From the NCBI RefSeq assembly GCF_035317345.1, contig NZ_JAYKTU010000004.1: a stretch of 64,000 nt of DNA, one strand, 5' to 3'. Below, in pieces: positions 1 through 8,557 of the stretch; position 1 is the first letter of the stretch, and each line of letters opens with the position of its first letter. The translations under genes were made by a program, and so were the position numbers. The stretch comes from Cellvibrio fontiphilus. GTDB taxonomy: Bacteria; Pseudomonadota; Gammaproteobacteria; Pseudomonadales; Cellvibrionaceae. The notes beneath the pieces are model-generated. The model had not been told where the DNA came from, made no database searches, and saw nothing but the letters and a program-made list of their open reading frames with translations.

Positions 1-1
1 A

Positions 2-1264
2 TGCAATAAAGCCTTGGGCGCGATACTGGGTGCAGTCAGTGGTGCTGGCAATGTGGATCGTTACGGCGAACAGTTACCCGCAGCGTTAATCGACTGCAAA
101 CAGCGCTTGGATCAACTCTACCCGGTGTTTGATCAGCTAGCGCAAACTATCGCCTTTGATGATCGCCAAAATCACTACCGTTTTGATAACGGCGTTATTC
201 CGCAGGATTTATTGGTTCCCTGCGTCGAGCTGTATAAAGGATTTGATCGCCTGAGCGAACTGCTCAAAAAAATGTGCGATGAATTAAATCAGGCCATGGA
301 AGATGCCCATTGCCCTGTACCCAAAATTGATTTGGAAAATAATTATCCAGTGCTCGGCACCTGGCAGGCGCGCGCTGAAGCCAACCGCGATTTGTGGGCA
401 AGTTTTGCCACGCCCGATAAACCTGGCAGCGTACCTAAAGCGCGCTGGATTACGCCCGTGGATAATAGCGGCAGCCTGGATTTGGAAATTTGTTCCAGCC
501 CCATTCTTGCCGCCAAAACCTTGGAATACAGCCTGTGGGAAAAAGCCTGCGGCGCGGTGATTACGTCGGCAACGCTCACGGCGCTGGGCAATTTTCAGCG
601 TTTTCAAATGCGCGCTGGCACACCGGTAGATGCAAATTACCATGTAGTGCCCAGCCCGTTTAATTTTCAGCAAGCTACGCTGGAAATTCCCTCGGCGGCA
701 GTAGAAGCCACCAATGCCGATGTGCACACACTTGCGATTATCGACGACCTACCCAATTTGATTGACCCCGATGCTGGCACGCTGGTGCTATTTTCATCGC
801 GTAAACAAATGTTGGATGTTCTGGAAGATATGCCGCAAGCGCTGCGCGAGATTATTCTGGTGCAGGGCGATCATTCCAAGCAGGAAATGCTGGTGCAACA
901 CAAACAGGCGATTGATGGCGGGCGCGGCAGTGTGTTGTTTGGTTTGGCAAGTTTTGCTGAAGGCGTAGATTTACCGGGTAAGTATTGCACCCACGTGATT
1001 ATTGCGAAATTGCCCTTTGCAGTGCCGGATGATCCGATTGAAGCATCGCTATCGGAATGGATTGAGGCGCGCGGTGGCAATGCGTTTATGGAAATTACCG
1101 TGCCCGATGCGTCGCTGAAATTAATTCAGGCCTGTGGCCGTTTGCTGCGCACCGAAACTGACACCGGCAAAATCAGTTTGTTGGATCGCCGCATTATTAC
1201 CAAGCGTTACGGCAAGGCGATTTTAAATTCCCTGCCACCGTTTACGCATATAGTTCATAAATAA
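2..1264 (+). CDS. dinG: ATP-dependent DNA helicase DinG, C-terminal part (5' end outside window)
   Basis: The reading frame is open from the left edge, so the gene is cut off. About 420 residues remain of a protein usually near 700. DinG is an XPD-like superfamily 2 helicase with an iron-sulfur cluster that unwinds D-loops, R-loops and forks with a 5' tail. Visible here are the ITSATL motif, the motif V region GLASFAEGVDLPGKY and motif VI LIQACGRLLR. Walker A, the DEAH box and most iron-sulfur cysteines must lie upstream of the window. The order of motifs and the ending KRYGKAILNSLPPF match DinG rather than RecQ or UvrD families. The stop codon is followed at once by yqcC in the same direction. 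Confidence 0.93.
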   Translation, partial: CNKALGAILGAVSGAGNVDRYGEQLPAALIDCKQRLDQLYPVFDQLAQTIAFDDRQNHYRFDNGVIPQDLLVPCVELYKGFDRLSELLKKMCDELNQAMEDAHCPVPKIDLENNYPVLGTWQARAEANRDLWASFATPDKPGSVPKARWITPVDNSGSLDLEICSSPILAAKTLEYSLWEKACGAVITSATLTALGNFQRFQMRAGTPVDANYHVVPSPFNFQQATLEIPSAAVEATNADVHTLAIIDDLPNLIDPDAGTLVLFSSRKQMLDVLEDMPQALREIILVQGDHSKQEMLVQHKQAIDGGRGSVLFGLASFAEGVDLPGKYCTHVIIAKLPFAVPDDPIEASLSEWIEARGGNAFMEITVPDASLKLIQACGRLLRTETDTGKISLLDRRIITKRYGKAILNSLPPFTHIVHK

Positions 1265-1278
1265 TGGGTGAGATGCCA

Positions 1279-1605
1279 ATGACAAACCGGCATATTTCCG
1301 TGGCCGCGGTATTGATGGATGTGGAAGCTGAATTGCGCCGCTTGCAGCTGTGGCAAGCGGAAATGATTGCCGAAGAAGCGCTGGCCAGCACTGAACCTTT
1401 TGCGATAGATACCATGAGCTTTCCGCAATGGCTGCAATTTATGTTTCTGCCACGCCTTTATGCGCTCATCGAACAACAACAGGATTTGCCCGGTTATTGT
1501 TCAGTGGCACCTATGGCGGAAGAATATTTTTCGGTTCTGAATTTACATTCGGCGCCACTGGTGACGCATTTGCAAAAAATCGATCAACTGCTGACGCGCA
1601 GCTGA
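1279..1605 (+). CDS. yqcC: YqcC family protein (DUF446)
   Basis: A 108-residue protein matching the YqcC family, whose role is not established. The family core IDTMSFPQWLQFMFLPRLYA and the following LPGYCSVAP segment are clearly present. ATG codons occur at 1264, 1273 and 1279. I prefer 1279 because GGTGAG, a fair ribosome-binding sequence, sits just upstream, and the first of these codons overlaps the dinG stop. The close spacing to dinG suggests co-transcription. The gene ends convergently with the PTPS-like gene; no clear terminator is visible between them. Confidence 0.85.
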   Translation: MTNRHISVAAVLMDVEAELRRLQLWQAEMIAEEALASTEPFAIDTMSFPQWLQFMFLPRLYALIEQQQDLPGYCSVAPMAEEYFSVLNLHSAPLVTHLQKIDQLLTRS

Positions 1606-1636
1606 ATGACGCAGTTCAATGAATAGTGCGGCAGGC

Positions 1637-2488
1637 TTAGGCCTCCGCAATCGCTCCTTTATTGATCCCTTCATACGCTTTGACGCGCACAAAGCTTTCG
1701 GGATTCTCCTGTCGGGTTTTTTGTGCGATGTGGTGCGCAATAAATTCAACCGTAGTGTCGGTATCCAGCAGATAGCAGCAGCGCTGGGGCAGGGTAATCT
1801 CGAATGGCCCCTGCTCGGCGTTGTAGGCAAAGTGATAATAATCCACACCTTGATGGTGCGGTTTTGCTAGTAAATCTTCCCGGGTTCCTAAATAAATATC
1901 ACGCCATTCATCCGCCCACTGTTGCTCTAGTTTGGGGGATTTTTTGCCGTTAGCCCAAATATCGATACGCGAGCGGTGACCGTGGGCAATGCGCTGGCAA
2001 TTACCGCGGTGCTTTTTTAAACCATGGCTGTAGTGATAGTAAGCACCGTTAATGGTTTCCAGCGTGAAGTCCAATTCCAGCCGCGCCACGCTCATCGGAA
2101 AGTGCTGCTTGAGTTGGCTAATGCACCATTGCGCAACGGATTCCTCAGTTAAAACCTCTGCATCCACCAAGGCGATGGCATCGCGCGGTGAGCGGGTGTG
2201 TAGGAACTCGCCTTGGCTGCCAAAGTGCCAGTGAATACTCAAAAAATCACCGTCTTCTTCAATGCGAATTTGCGGTGACCGGGTCGGCACGGCCAAGCGA
2301 TGATCCAGTTCAGTATCCAGCCAATGGCGAATCACTTTTTTCACTGTGCCGAAATCGCACACCATGCCCTGTTCATCCAGTTCGCCGTGTAAACGCACAT
2401 TTGCCAGCCAGGTTTCACCCAGCAAGCCACGTTGGGGATCCAGAAAACTGAAATCGACATTGGTGAGATTATCGACGAACAACAACAT
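1637..2488 (-). CDS. 6-pyruvoyl-tetrahydropterin synthase / QueD-like protein, duplicated or rearranged form
   Basis: This 283-residue protein is about twice the length of ordinary QueD or PTPS. Those T-fold enzymes act on dihydroneopterin triphosphate in queuosine or biopterin synthesis. The N-terminal half carries the family signature GMVCDFGTVKK and an LDH motif but lacks the zinc HxH. The C-terminal half has a histidine in YSHGL (155), a cysteine in GNCQR (164) and HGH (169-171), which fit the zinc ligands and catalytic cysteine. The active-site parts are therefore spread over two half-domains. I chose ATG 2488 over an in-frame GTG at 2500 because family members begin with a similar LFVDNLT segment. 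Substrate and pathway are not proven; a pterin or 7-deazaguanine role is inference. Confidence 0.75.
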   Translation of the reverse strand: MLLFVDNLTNVDFSFLDPQRGLLGETWLANVRLHGELDEQGMVCDFGTVKKVIRHWLDTELDHRLAVPTRSPQIRIEEDGDFLSIHWHFGSQGEFLHTRSPRDAIALVDAEVLTEESVAQWCISQLKQHFPMSVARLELDFTLETINGAYYHYSHGLKKHRGNCQRIAHGHRSRIDIWANGKKSPKLEQQWADEWRDIYLGTREDLLAKPHHQGVDYYHFAYNAEQGPFEITLPQRCCYLLDTDTTVEFIAHHIAQKTRQENPESFVRVKAYEGINKGAIAEA

Positions 2489-2651
2489 AAGATTGGCCAC
2501 TCAGTTAAATAGGGAAAACGTTGAGCGCTATGATATCACTTAGTCTTGCCAAGCGGGCCTGATGCTATTTTGAGGTTGGGTAAGCGTTTGAAAATGCGAC
2601 ACCTCGTTATCGCAAATCATGCATTGCTGGGCTATCCTGAACGGATTGAAA

Positions 2652-3248
2652 ATGCGTTGCACGAGGGAATCGCACAAGGTGAAGTCTGTGCTGGGAAGTT
2701 GGTTCAAAGTCGCGGGTCGACATTTGTTTCGTTCTGGCGTGGTTATCTTACTGTCCACGCCTTTTTTTGTTGCTTCGGCATATGCGTCCGAGGCGAGCTT
2801 GCGTGTTGCGTTTGTCTATAACTTTTTAAAGTTTATTGAGTGGCCCCAAGCCAAAAATCAACCAATATCGCTATGTGCCTTGGGTGCTGGTGAAGCGACC
2901 CGCCAAGCCTTGGCGCAGGTTGAAAAAAAGTCCCGTCAGCAACGCCCCGTCCATATCATCTACCTCGACAATAACGCCGATGTAGGAAATTCCCTCGATA
3001 GTTGCCAACTGGTTTACCGGCCAGTTAGTGGTGAACACGTGTTATTGCCTCAATTGTTGCCTTCGGGGGTGTTATTGGTTGCCGATGAGCCAAGCGCTTC
3101 CGACAGCCAGGTAGGTATAGCGCTTATTCGTACCACTGATAACCGCATCGAGTTTCTCATCAATAAACAGGCGGTAATGCGCTCCGGGGTGAAGATCAGT
3201 AGCCAGCTGCTCAAACTGGCCAAAAAACCTAAAACGGAGCGTCGCTAA
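2652..3248 (+). CDS. YfiR-like periplasmic protein (DUF4154)
   Basis: About 198 residues with an N-terminal hydrophobic segment (SGVVILLSTPFFVASAYA) that looks like a type I signal peptide, then the DUF4154/YfiR core. The core begins LRVAFVYNFLKFIEWP and ends with a short basic tail. In Pseudomonas, YfiR is a periplasmic repressor of the diguanylate cyclase YfiN. Here the next gene is a hybrid histidine kinase with a similar periplasmic sensor, so this protein probably controls or feeds that kinase (inference). Several starts are possible (ATG 2619 and 2652, GTG 2679 and 2688); GTG 2688 has AAGGTGAAG just upstream. The gene ends 2 bases before the kinase start, so the two are co-transcribed. 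Confidence 0.85.
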   Translation: MRCTRESHKVKSVLGSWFKVAGRHLFRSGVVILLSTPFFVASAYASEASLRVAFVYNFLKFIEWPQAKNQPISLCALGAGEATRQALAQVEKKSRQQRPVHIIYLDNNADVGNSLDSCQLVYRPVSGEHVLLPQLLPSGVLLVADEPSASDSQVGIALIRTTDNRIEFLINKQAVMRSGVKISSQLLKLAKKPKTERR

Positions 3249-3250
3249 CT

Positions 3251-5986
3251 ATGCCGCAGATGACGCCCGGTACCTCGCTCACACGTAAGATCAGCTTGCT
3301 TGCCATGCTGCTAACTAGTATCGCGATATTGGGTGCAGCACTCGCAACCAGTTGGCAGCAGTACAACTATCTAGTCACCCAGGCAAACAATCAGCTGCAA
3401 ATTCTGGCGGAGGCAACGGCGCTGAATATGGCTGCGCCAAGTATGTTTACCGACCGGGATGCAGCGCAGCAAACCCTTGCCGTATTGCGCGTGGAACCCA
3501 AGGTGACGGCAGCGCGCCTGATGCTGTCCAATGACCAGTTATTGGCGGAGTACCGGGCATCGTCAGTTACTGCGCATTCCATTTACGATACCCATGTCAG
3601 GGCAGAAGTTTTCTGGGCGGACGAATCGCTTGGTTACTTGGAGCTTGATGTCACGTTAAAACCACTGCGCCAACAATTTTATGGCCAGATTGTGTGGGTG
3701 TTGGCGGCGGCGTTGGTAGCGCTATTGGTATCTGGCGTTTTGGCCTGGATGCTTATCTCTCGCGTTATGCGCCCTTTGGGGAGTTTGAGTGAGCTGGCGC
3801 AGCGAGTGGGCGATCAAGGGCATTACGATGCGCGTGCGCCCGAGCCTGCCGTTAAAGATGAGGTGGGGTTACTGACAAAACGCTTTAACGCCATGCTGGA
3901 TCGCATTGAAATGCAAGACAGTGAGTTGCGCCAGAATCAGGAATTGCTTGAGCAGCGGGTACTCGAGCGCACCCTGGAGCTGCAGTACGCGCGTGAACTG
4001 GCGGAGGCCGCCAGTAAGGCTAAAAGTGATTTCCTGGCGGTGATGAGCCATGAAATTCGCACACCCCTGAACGGTATTATGGGGATGACGGGCCTCTTGT
4101 TGGAAACATCTCTGGATAGCAAGCAAAAACGTTTTGCCCGCGTCGCGCGTCGCTCCAGTGAAGACTTGTTACTTATCATCAACGATATCCTTGATTTTTC
4201 CAAAATCGAAGCCGGCAAGTTGGAGTTGGAGTTAATGCCATTCCAGCTCAATACGTTGATTGAAGATATCGCTGAACGCTATGCCCCGATTGCCCAGGGT
4301 AAAGGTCTCGAATTGCTATGCCGAACGCCTGTGCCTCCGGTAACGGTTGTGGGCGATGGCCCGCGCCTTGGGCAAGTCATTACCAACTTATTGGGCAATG
4401 CAATCAAGTTCACGGAAAGCGGTGAGGTGGAGCTGAGCCTGCTCTCTGTTGCAGACAAAGAAGCGCAATTGCAATTGCGGTTTTCCGTGCGCGATACCGG
4501 CATAGGCATTTCACCTGAGCAGAGTGCAAAGCTATTCCAGTCTTTCACCCAGGCCGACAGCTCCATGTCCCGCAAATATGGTGGCACTGGCCTTGGTTTG
4601 GCGATCTCCCAGCGGTTGGTGGAAATGATGGGTGGGCAAATCCAGCTGGAAAGTGAACCGGGTAAAGGCAGCCGTTTCTATTTTGATTTATTGCTGGAAA
4701 AGTCATCGGCATTGGTAACCAACAGTGCCCCTGTTCCCGATACTCCCGCAATTAAACCTCTACGAGTTTTGGTCGCAGATGATAGCGATGCCGGGCGCGA
4801 CATCCTCAGTGGTTATCTCACTGCTTGGGGAATTAATCCGGTTTTGGCGGAATCAGGCGCAGAAACGCTGGCACTTCTCAATAAGCAGGCAAAAACCGAC
4901 GCACCCTTTGAGCTGTTGCTGGTGGACTGGTCAATGGCTGATATGAATGCCAGTGCGATATTGGACAGCTTGGCGGCCTCTCCCATTTTTTCACCACTTG
5001 TTGTGATTATCCTTTGTCCTGCGGGTGTGTCTATTCAGGAGCCTTTGGCGCGGCGCGCATTATTACTGGTTAAGCCGGTACGCCAAGCAGAACTACGGGA
5101 TCTGATCGTCCAGGTAGCTGCAGGTGATTTCATCTATCAACCCTTGAGCGGCAAAGAGTCAGTGACACAGCTCAAACCGATTCAGGCCTCTGCAGCATCG
5201 GCAGCATTTGGCGAGTCAACAATTGTGCTGCGCGGCAGGGTTTTGCTGGCAGAGGATAATCTGGTTAATCAGGAAGTGGCGAAAGCTATGTTGCAGCAAA
5301 TGGGGCTGGAGATAAGCATCGCCAACAATGGCCAAGAAGCGCTGGCGCTGGTGGAGCGTGAATCCTTTGATCTGGTATTGATGGATTGCCAGATGCCAAT
5401 CATGGATGGTTTTGAAGCAAGCCGCCAAATTCGCGCCTATGAACAGGCCAGCAAATTATCCCCACTCCCGATTATTGCGCTCACCGCTAACGCCATTAGT
5501 GGTGATCGTGAATATTGTTTGGCACAGGGCATGAGCGATTATTTAAGCAAGCCATTTTCCCAGCAGCAGCTTGCCCAGATGCTCAGTCGCTGGTTGCCCG
5601 AGCAAGCCGCCGATGACGCAGCTGCAAGCCCGACGCTCATTGAAATTGATCAGCAAGTCATTCGCCAATTACAGGCGTTGCGTGCCGGTTTGCTGCCAAA
5701 AATTATTGGGTTGTTTCGCAATGCCGGCCCAGGGCTATTGAAACAATTAACACACGCTGTCGCAGAAGCAGACAGTGATTTGCTCTACAAAACGGCACAC
5801 AATTTAAAAAATAGCGCTGCTAATCTGGGTCTTGTTGATCTGGCTGCAGCCTGTCGAGATTGTGAAGCCAACGCGCGCAATGGTGAGATGGAAAATGCCG
5901 CGCACCAGGTTGACAGTATTTTACGGCTCTATGATTTATCGCTAGAAGGTTTGGCGGAACTGGAGCGAAAGGAGTTGTCCTCATGA
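3251..5986 (+). CDS. Hybrid sensor histidine kinase (periplasmic sensor-HAMP-HisKA-HATPase-REC-REC-Hpt)
   Basis: A 911-residue inner-membrane phosphorelay kinase. Transmembrane segments lie near residues 15-35 and 145-168 and enclose a CHASE8-like periplasmic domain, followed by HAMP (about 170-220) and a coiled coil. HisKA has MSHEIRTPLNGIMGM with His267, and the ATPase domain has an N box (NLLGNAIKFTESG) and G boxes. The first receiver keeps the aspartate in LLLVDWSMADMN and a lysine in LLVKPVR, though it is otherwise divergent. The second receiver (LLAEDN, LMDCQMPIMDG, Asp712) is canonical. An Hpt domain at the C-terminus has AHNLKNSAANLG with His850. The 4-base overlap with the downstream REC-GGDEF-EAL gene points to that protein as the output. 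Confidence 0.93.
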   Translation: MPQMTPGTSLTRKISLLAMLLTSIAILGAALATSWQQYNYLVTQANNQLQILAEATALNMAAPSMFTDRDAAQQTLAVLRVEPKVTAARLMLSNDQLLAEYRASSVTAHSIYDTHVRAEVFWADESLGYLELDVTLKPLRQQFYGQIVWVLAAALVALLVSGVLAWMLISRVMRPLGSLSELAQRVGDQGHYDARAPEPAVKDEVGLLTKRFNAMLDRIEMQDSELRQNQELLEQRVLERTLELQYARELAEAASKAKSDFLAVMSHEIRTPLNGIMGMTGLLLETSLDSKQKRFARVARRSSEDLLLIINDILDFSKIEAGKLELELMPFQLNTLIEDIAERYAPIAQGKGLELLCRTPVPPVTVVGDGPRLGQVITNLLGNAIKFTESGEVELSLLSVADKEAQLQLRFSVRDTGIGISPEQSAKLFQSFTQADSSMSRKYGGTGLGLAISQRLVEMMGGQIQLESEPGKGSRFYFDLLLEKSSALVTNSAPVPDTPAIKPLRVLVADDSDAGRDILSGYLTAWGINPVLAESGAETLALLNKQAKTDAPFELLLVDWSMADMNASAILDSLAASPIFSPLVVIILCPAGVSIQEPLARRALLLVKPVRQAELRDLIVQVAAGDFIYQPLSGKESVTQLKPIQASAASAAFGESTIVLRGRVLLAEDNLVNQEVAKAMLQQMGLEISIANNGQEALALVERESFDLVLMDCQMPIMDGFEASRQIRAYEQASKLSPLPIIALTANAISGDREYCLAQGMSDYLSKPFSQQQLAQMLSRWLPEQAADDAAASPTLIEIDQQVIRQLQALRAGLLPKIIGLFRNAGPGLLKQLTHAVAEADSDLLYKTAHNLKNSAANLGLVDLAAACRDCEANARNGEMENAAHQVDSILRLYDLSLEGLAELERKELSS

Positions 5987-8481
5987 AAGATACTCACCCA
6001 ATGTTTGATCCGGAGCCAAATGTTACGCCCGACACCAGCGTGCCGCTGATCACTCTGGGAGATACAAGCTCCAGCCTGGTGCTTGTGATCGATGATGACG
6101 AAGCGGCGCGCCTGATGACCAACATTACCCTGGAGCAAGCAGGTTTTCAGGTGATGGAAGCGGCAGATTGTGCTTCGGCGCGAGCGCGTTTTGCCGAGCG
6201 AAAACCCGATATCGTCTTGCTTGATGTGCTACTTCCCGATGGTGACGGTTTTAGTTTGTGCCGCGAACTGCTGCAGGATCCAAAAGGCCGTGATTTACCT
6301 ATAGCGATGGTGACGGGTTTGGGAGATATCGAATCTATTCACCTTGCCTATGAATCCGGCGCCACCGATTTTATTACCAAACCAGTCAGCTGGGGTTCTT
6401 TACCTTATCGGTTGCAATTTATTTTGCGCGCTAAAAAAGCGTTTCATGATGTGAGTGTGAGCGAAGGTAAAACCCGCGCATTGCTCGCGGGTATTCCCGA
6501 CATGATTATGCGTATTGATCGCGATGGACAAGTGATTGATATGCAGGTGGGTTCTTACACTCACGAAATGGATCAGTGGGTCAGTTACGATGAAATTAGC
6601 GGGGAAGGGCATTTGCCTGCACCTGTCTATCGCATTCTTGCACCGCAAATCAGACGGGTATTTGCTGGACGTGGCGAACAATTGGTGGAGTTTGAGTGGT
6701 CGCCCTCTAATGCGGTGGTGCGCACTTGGGAGGCGCGCATAATGCTGCGCGAGCAGCAAGAGATAGTGATGGTGATTCGCGATATCACCCAGCGCAAACA
6801 TCAGGAAGCCGAACTGCGTTTATGGGCCAAGGTGTTTGAAGGTAGCAACGAAGCGATCATGATTTTGGATGCACAATTTCGCATAGTGTTAGTCAACAAA
6901 ACCTACGAAAAAATGATGGGTTTTGCCGCCCATGAAGTGTTGGGAGTAGATGCTGCCCAAGTGGGTGCTAGCCAACATCCCCGTGGGTTTTTCCGCAATT
7001 TGATTGCGGTGCTTAATGAGCGTGGCGCCTGGCTAGGGGAGCTATCTAACCAGCGCAAAAACGGCGAGGTATTTCCTTCCTGGTTTTCCATCAGTCGCGT
7101 ATTGGGTGGCGACGGTTTAATTGAAAACTACATTGCGATTTTTACCGATATTTCCGAGCGAAAAAAATCGCGTGAGCGGCTCGACTTCCTTGCACATCAC
7201 GACAGCCTTACCGAATTACCCAATCGCACCTTGCTCAATGATCGCTTGGAAATGGCTATCAATACGGCCAAGCGCCGCGAGGAAAAAGTGGGGCTGCTAT
7301 TTATTGATCTGGATCGTTTTAAAAATATTAATGATTCGCTCGGCCATGCAGCGGGCGATCAAATTTTGCGACAAACAGCCAAACGGCTGAAAAATGTTAT
7401 CCGCAATGACGATACCGTAGCCCGTTTGGGGGGTGATGAGTTTGTTGTGCTACTGCCGCGAGTACAGGACGAGCGAAGCCTTGCGGAAGTAGCGATTAAA
7501 GTGCGTGAGGAATTATTAAAACCTTACTCAGTAGAAGAAATGCCCTTACACCTCAGCCCGAGTATTGGTATTGCGGTGTACCCCGATGATGGCGATTCAC
7601 CCAGTGAGCTTATTAAAAATGCTGACGCGGCTATGTACCTCGCCAAGGAAAAAGGGCGCAACAATTATCAATTTTACACACCGCTATTAAATTCCCGCAC
7701 ATTGGATCGCCTTAAGCTGGAATATGACTTGCGAATGGCAATGGAGCTGGAGCAGCTTGAATTGCATTACCAGCCGCAAGTGGATGCACATAACCAAAGG
7801 CTCTACGGTGCAGAAGCCCTCATTCGTTGGCGGCACCCGGAGCGTGGGCTAATTCCGCCAAATGATTTTATTCCTCTGGCGGAAGAGATAGGTTTGATTA
7901 TTCCGATTGGTAATTGGGTTATTGCACAAGCGGCGCGCCAATTGACCTTGTGGGAACAGGCAGGTCTTGCGCCCGTTGTGGTCAGTGTCAACATCTCGGC
8001 TTTGCAGTTCCACCAGCCCGGTTTTTTGGAGGAAGTACAGACCATTATGCTTGCGGCAGGTGCTGCACCACACTCGCTGGAGTTGGAGCTGACCGAGAGC
8101 ATGTTGATGAGTGATATGGATGCATCCATACAGGTACTGCAACGTTTCCGCGATCTGGGCTACCGCATTGCTATTGATGATTTTGGTACTGGCTTTTCCT
8201 GTTTGAATTACTTGCGCCGTCTGCCGGTAAATATATTAAAGATCGATCAATCATTTGTTCGTGACATGCAATCGGATGAAGCTTCGCTGGCAATTGTCAG
8301 TTACATCATACGGCTCGCACAGTCACTGGGTATGGATACCATTGCGGAAGGTGTGGAAACCGAACATGAACTTTCTCTCTTGCTTAATGAGGGGTGCAAG
8401 TTGGTTCAGGGTTATCACTTTTCCAAAGCCTTACCGCCAGCGCAGTTTGATGTCTGGCTAACCCAGTGGTTAGCGCCTTAG
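5983..8481 (+). CDS. Response regulator with REC-PAS-PAS-GGDEF-EAL domains (c-di-GMP turnover)
   Basis: An 832-residue protein. REC spans about 22-145 with phosphoacceptor Asp81 (VLLDVLLPDGDG). A degenerate PAS-like region and a PAS domain (about 275-400) follow. The GGDEF domain has an intact GGDEF motif at 483-487, with RNDD in the position of the inhibitory RxxD site. The EAL domain has an intact EAL at 611-613 and DDFGTGFS. Both active-site motifs are therefore kept, so it may make or degrade c-di-GMP, or switch between the two; sequence alone cannot decide. Its start overlaps the kinase stop by 4 bases (ATGA), and the phosphorelay kinase upstream is the likely donor to Asp81. Confidence 0.93.
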   Translation: MKDTHPMFDPEPNVTPDTSVPLITLGDTSSSLVLVIDDDEAARLMTNITLEQAGFQVMEAADCASARARFAERKPDIVLLDVLLPDGDGFSLCRELLQDPKGRDLPIAMVTGLGDIESIHLAYESGATDFITKPVSWGSLPYRLQFILRAKKAFHDVSVSEGKTRALLAGIPDMIMRIDRDGQVIDMQVGSYTHEMDQWVSYDEISGEGHLPAPVYRILAPQIRRVFAGRGEQLVEFEWSPSNAVVRTWEARIMLREQQEIVMVIRDITQRKHQEAELRLWAKVFEGSNEAIMILDAQFRIVLVNKTYEKMMGFAAHEVLGVDAAQVGASQHPRGFFRNLIAVLNERGAWLGELSNQRKNGEVFPSWFSISRVLGGDGLIENYIAIFTDISERKKSRERLDFLAHHDSLTELPNRTLLNDRLEMAINTAKRREEKVGLLFIDLDRFKNINDSLGHAAGDQILRQTAKRLKNVIRNDDTVARLGGDEFVVLLPRVQDERSLAEVAIKVREELLKPYSVEEMPLHLSPSIGIAVYPDDGDSPSELIKNADAAMYLAKEKGRNNYQFYTPLLNSRTLDRLKLEYDLRMAMELEQLELHYQPQVDAHNQRLYGAEALIRWRHPERGLIPPNDFIPLAEEIGLIIPIGNWVIAQAARQLTLWEQAGLAPVVVSVNISALQFHQPGFLEEVQTIMLAAGAAPHSLELELTESMLMSDMDASIQVLQRFRDLGYRIAIDDFGTGFSCLNYLRRLPVNILKIDQSFVRDMQSDEASLAIVSYIIRLAQSLGMDTIAEGVETEHELSLLLNEGCKLVQGYHFSKALPPAQFDVWLTQWLAP

Positions 8482-8557
8482 GGCCTGCCGCCACTGACTG
8501 GCGTGATTTGGATCCGGTGTTTTTATGCCCGGTAATATTGATGTGGAGAATTCCATT

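Noticed and set aside
284..727. A 147-codon minus-strand frame inside dinG
   Set aside because: Fully antisense to conserved helicase motifs, with no independent support.
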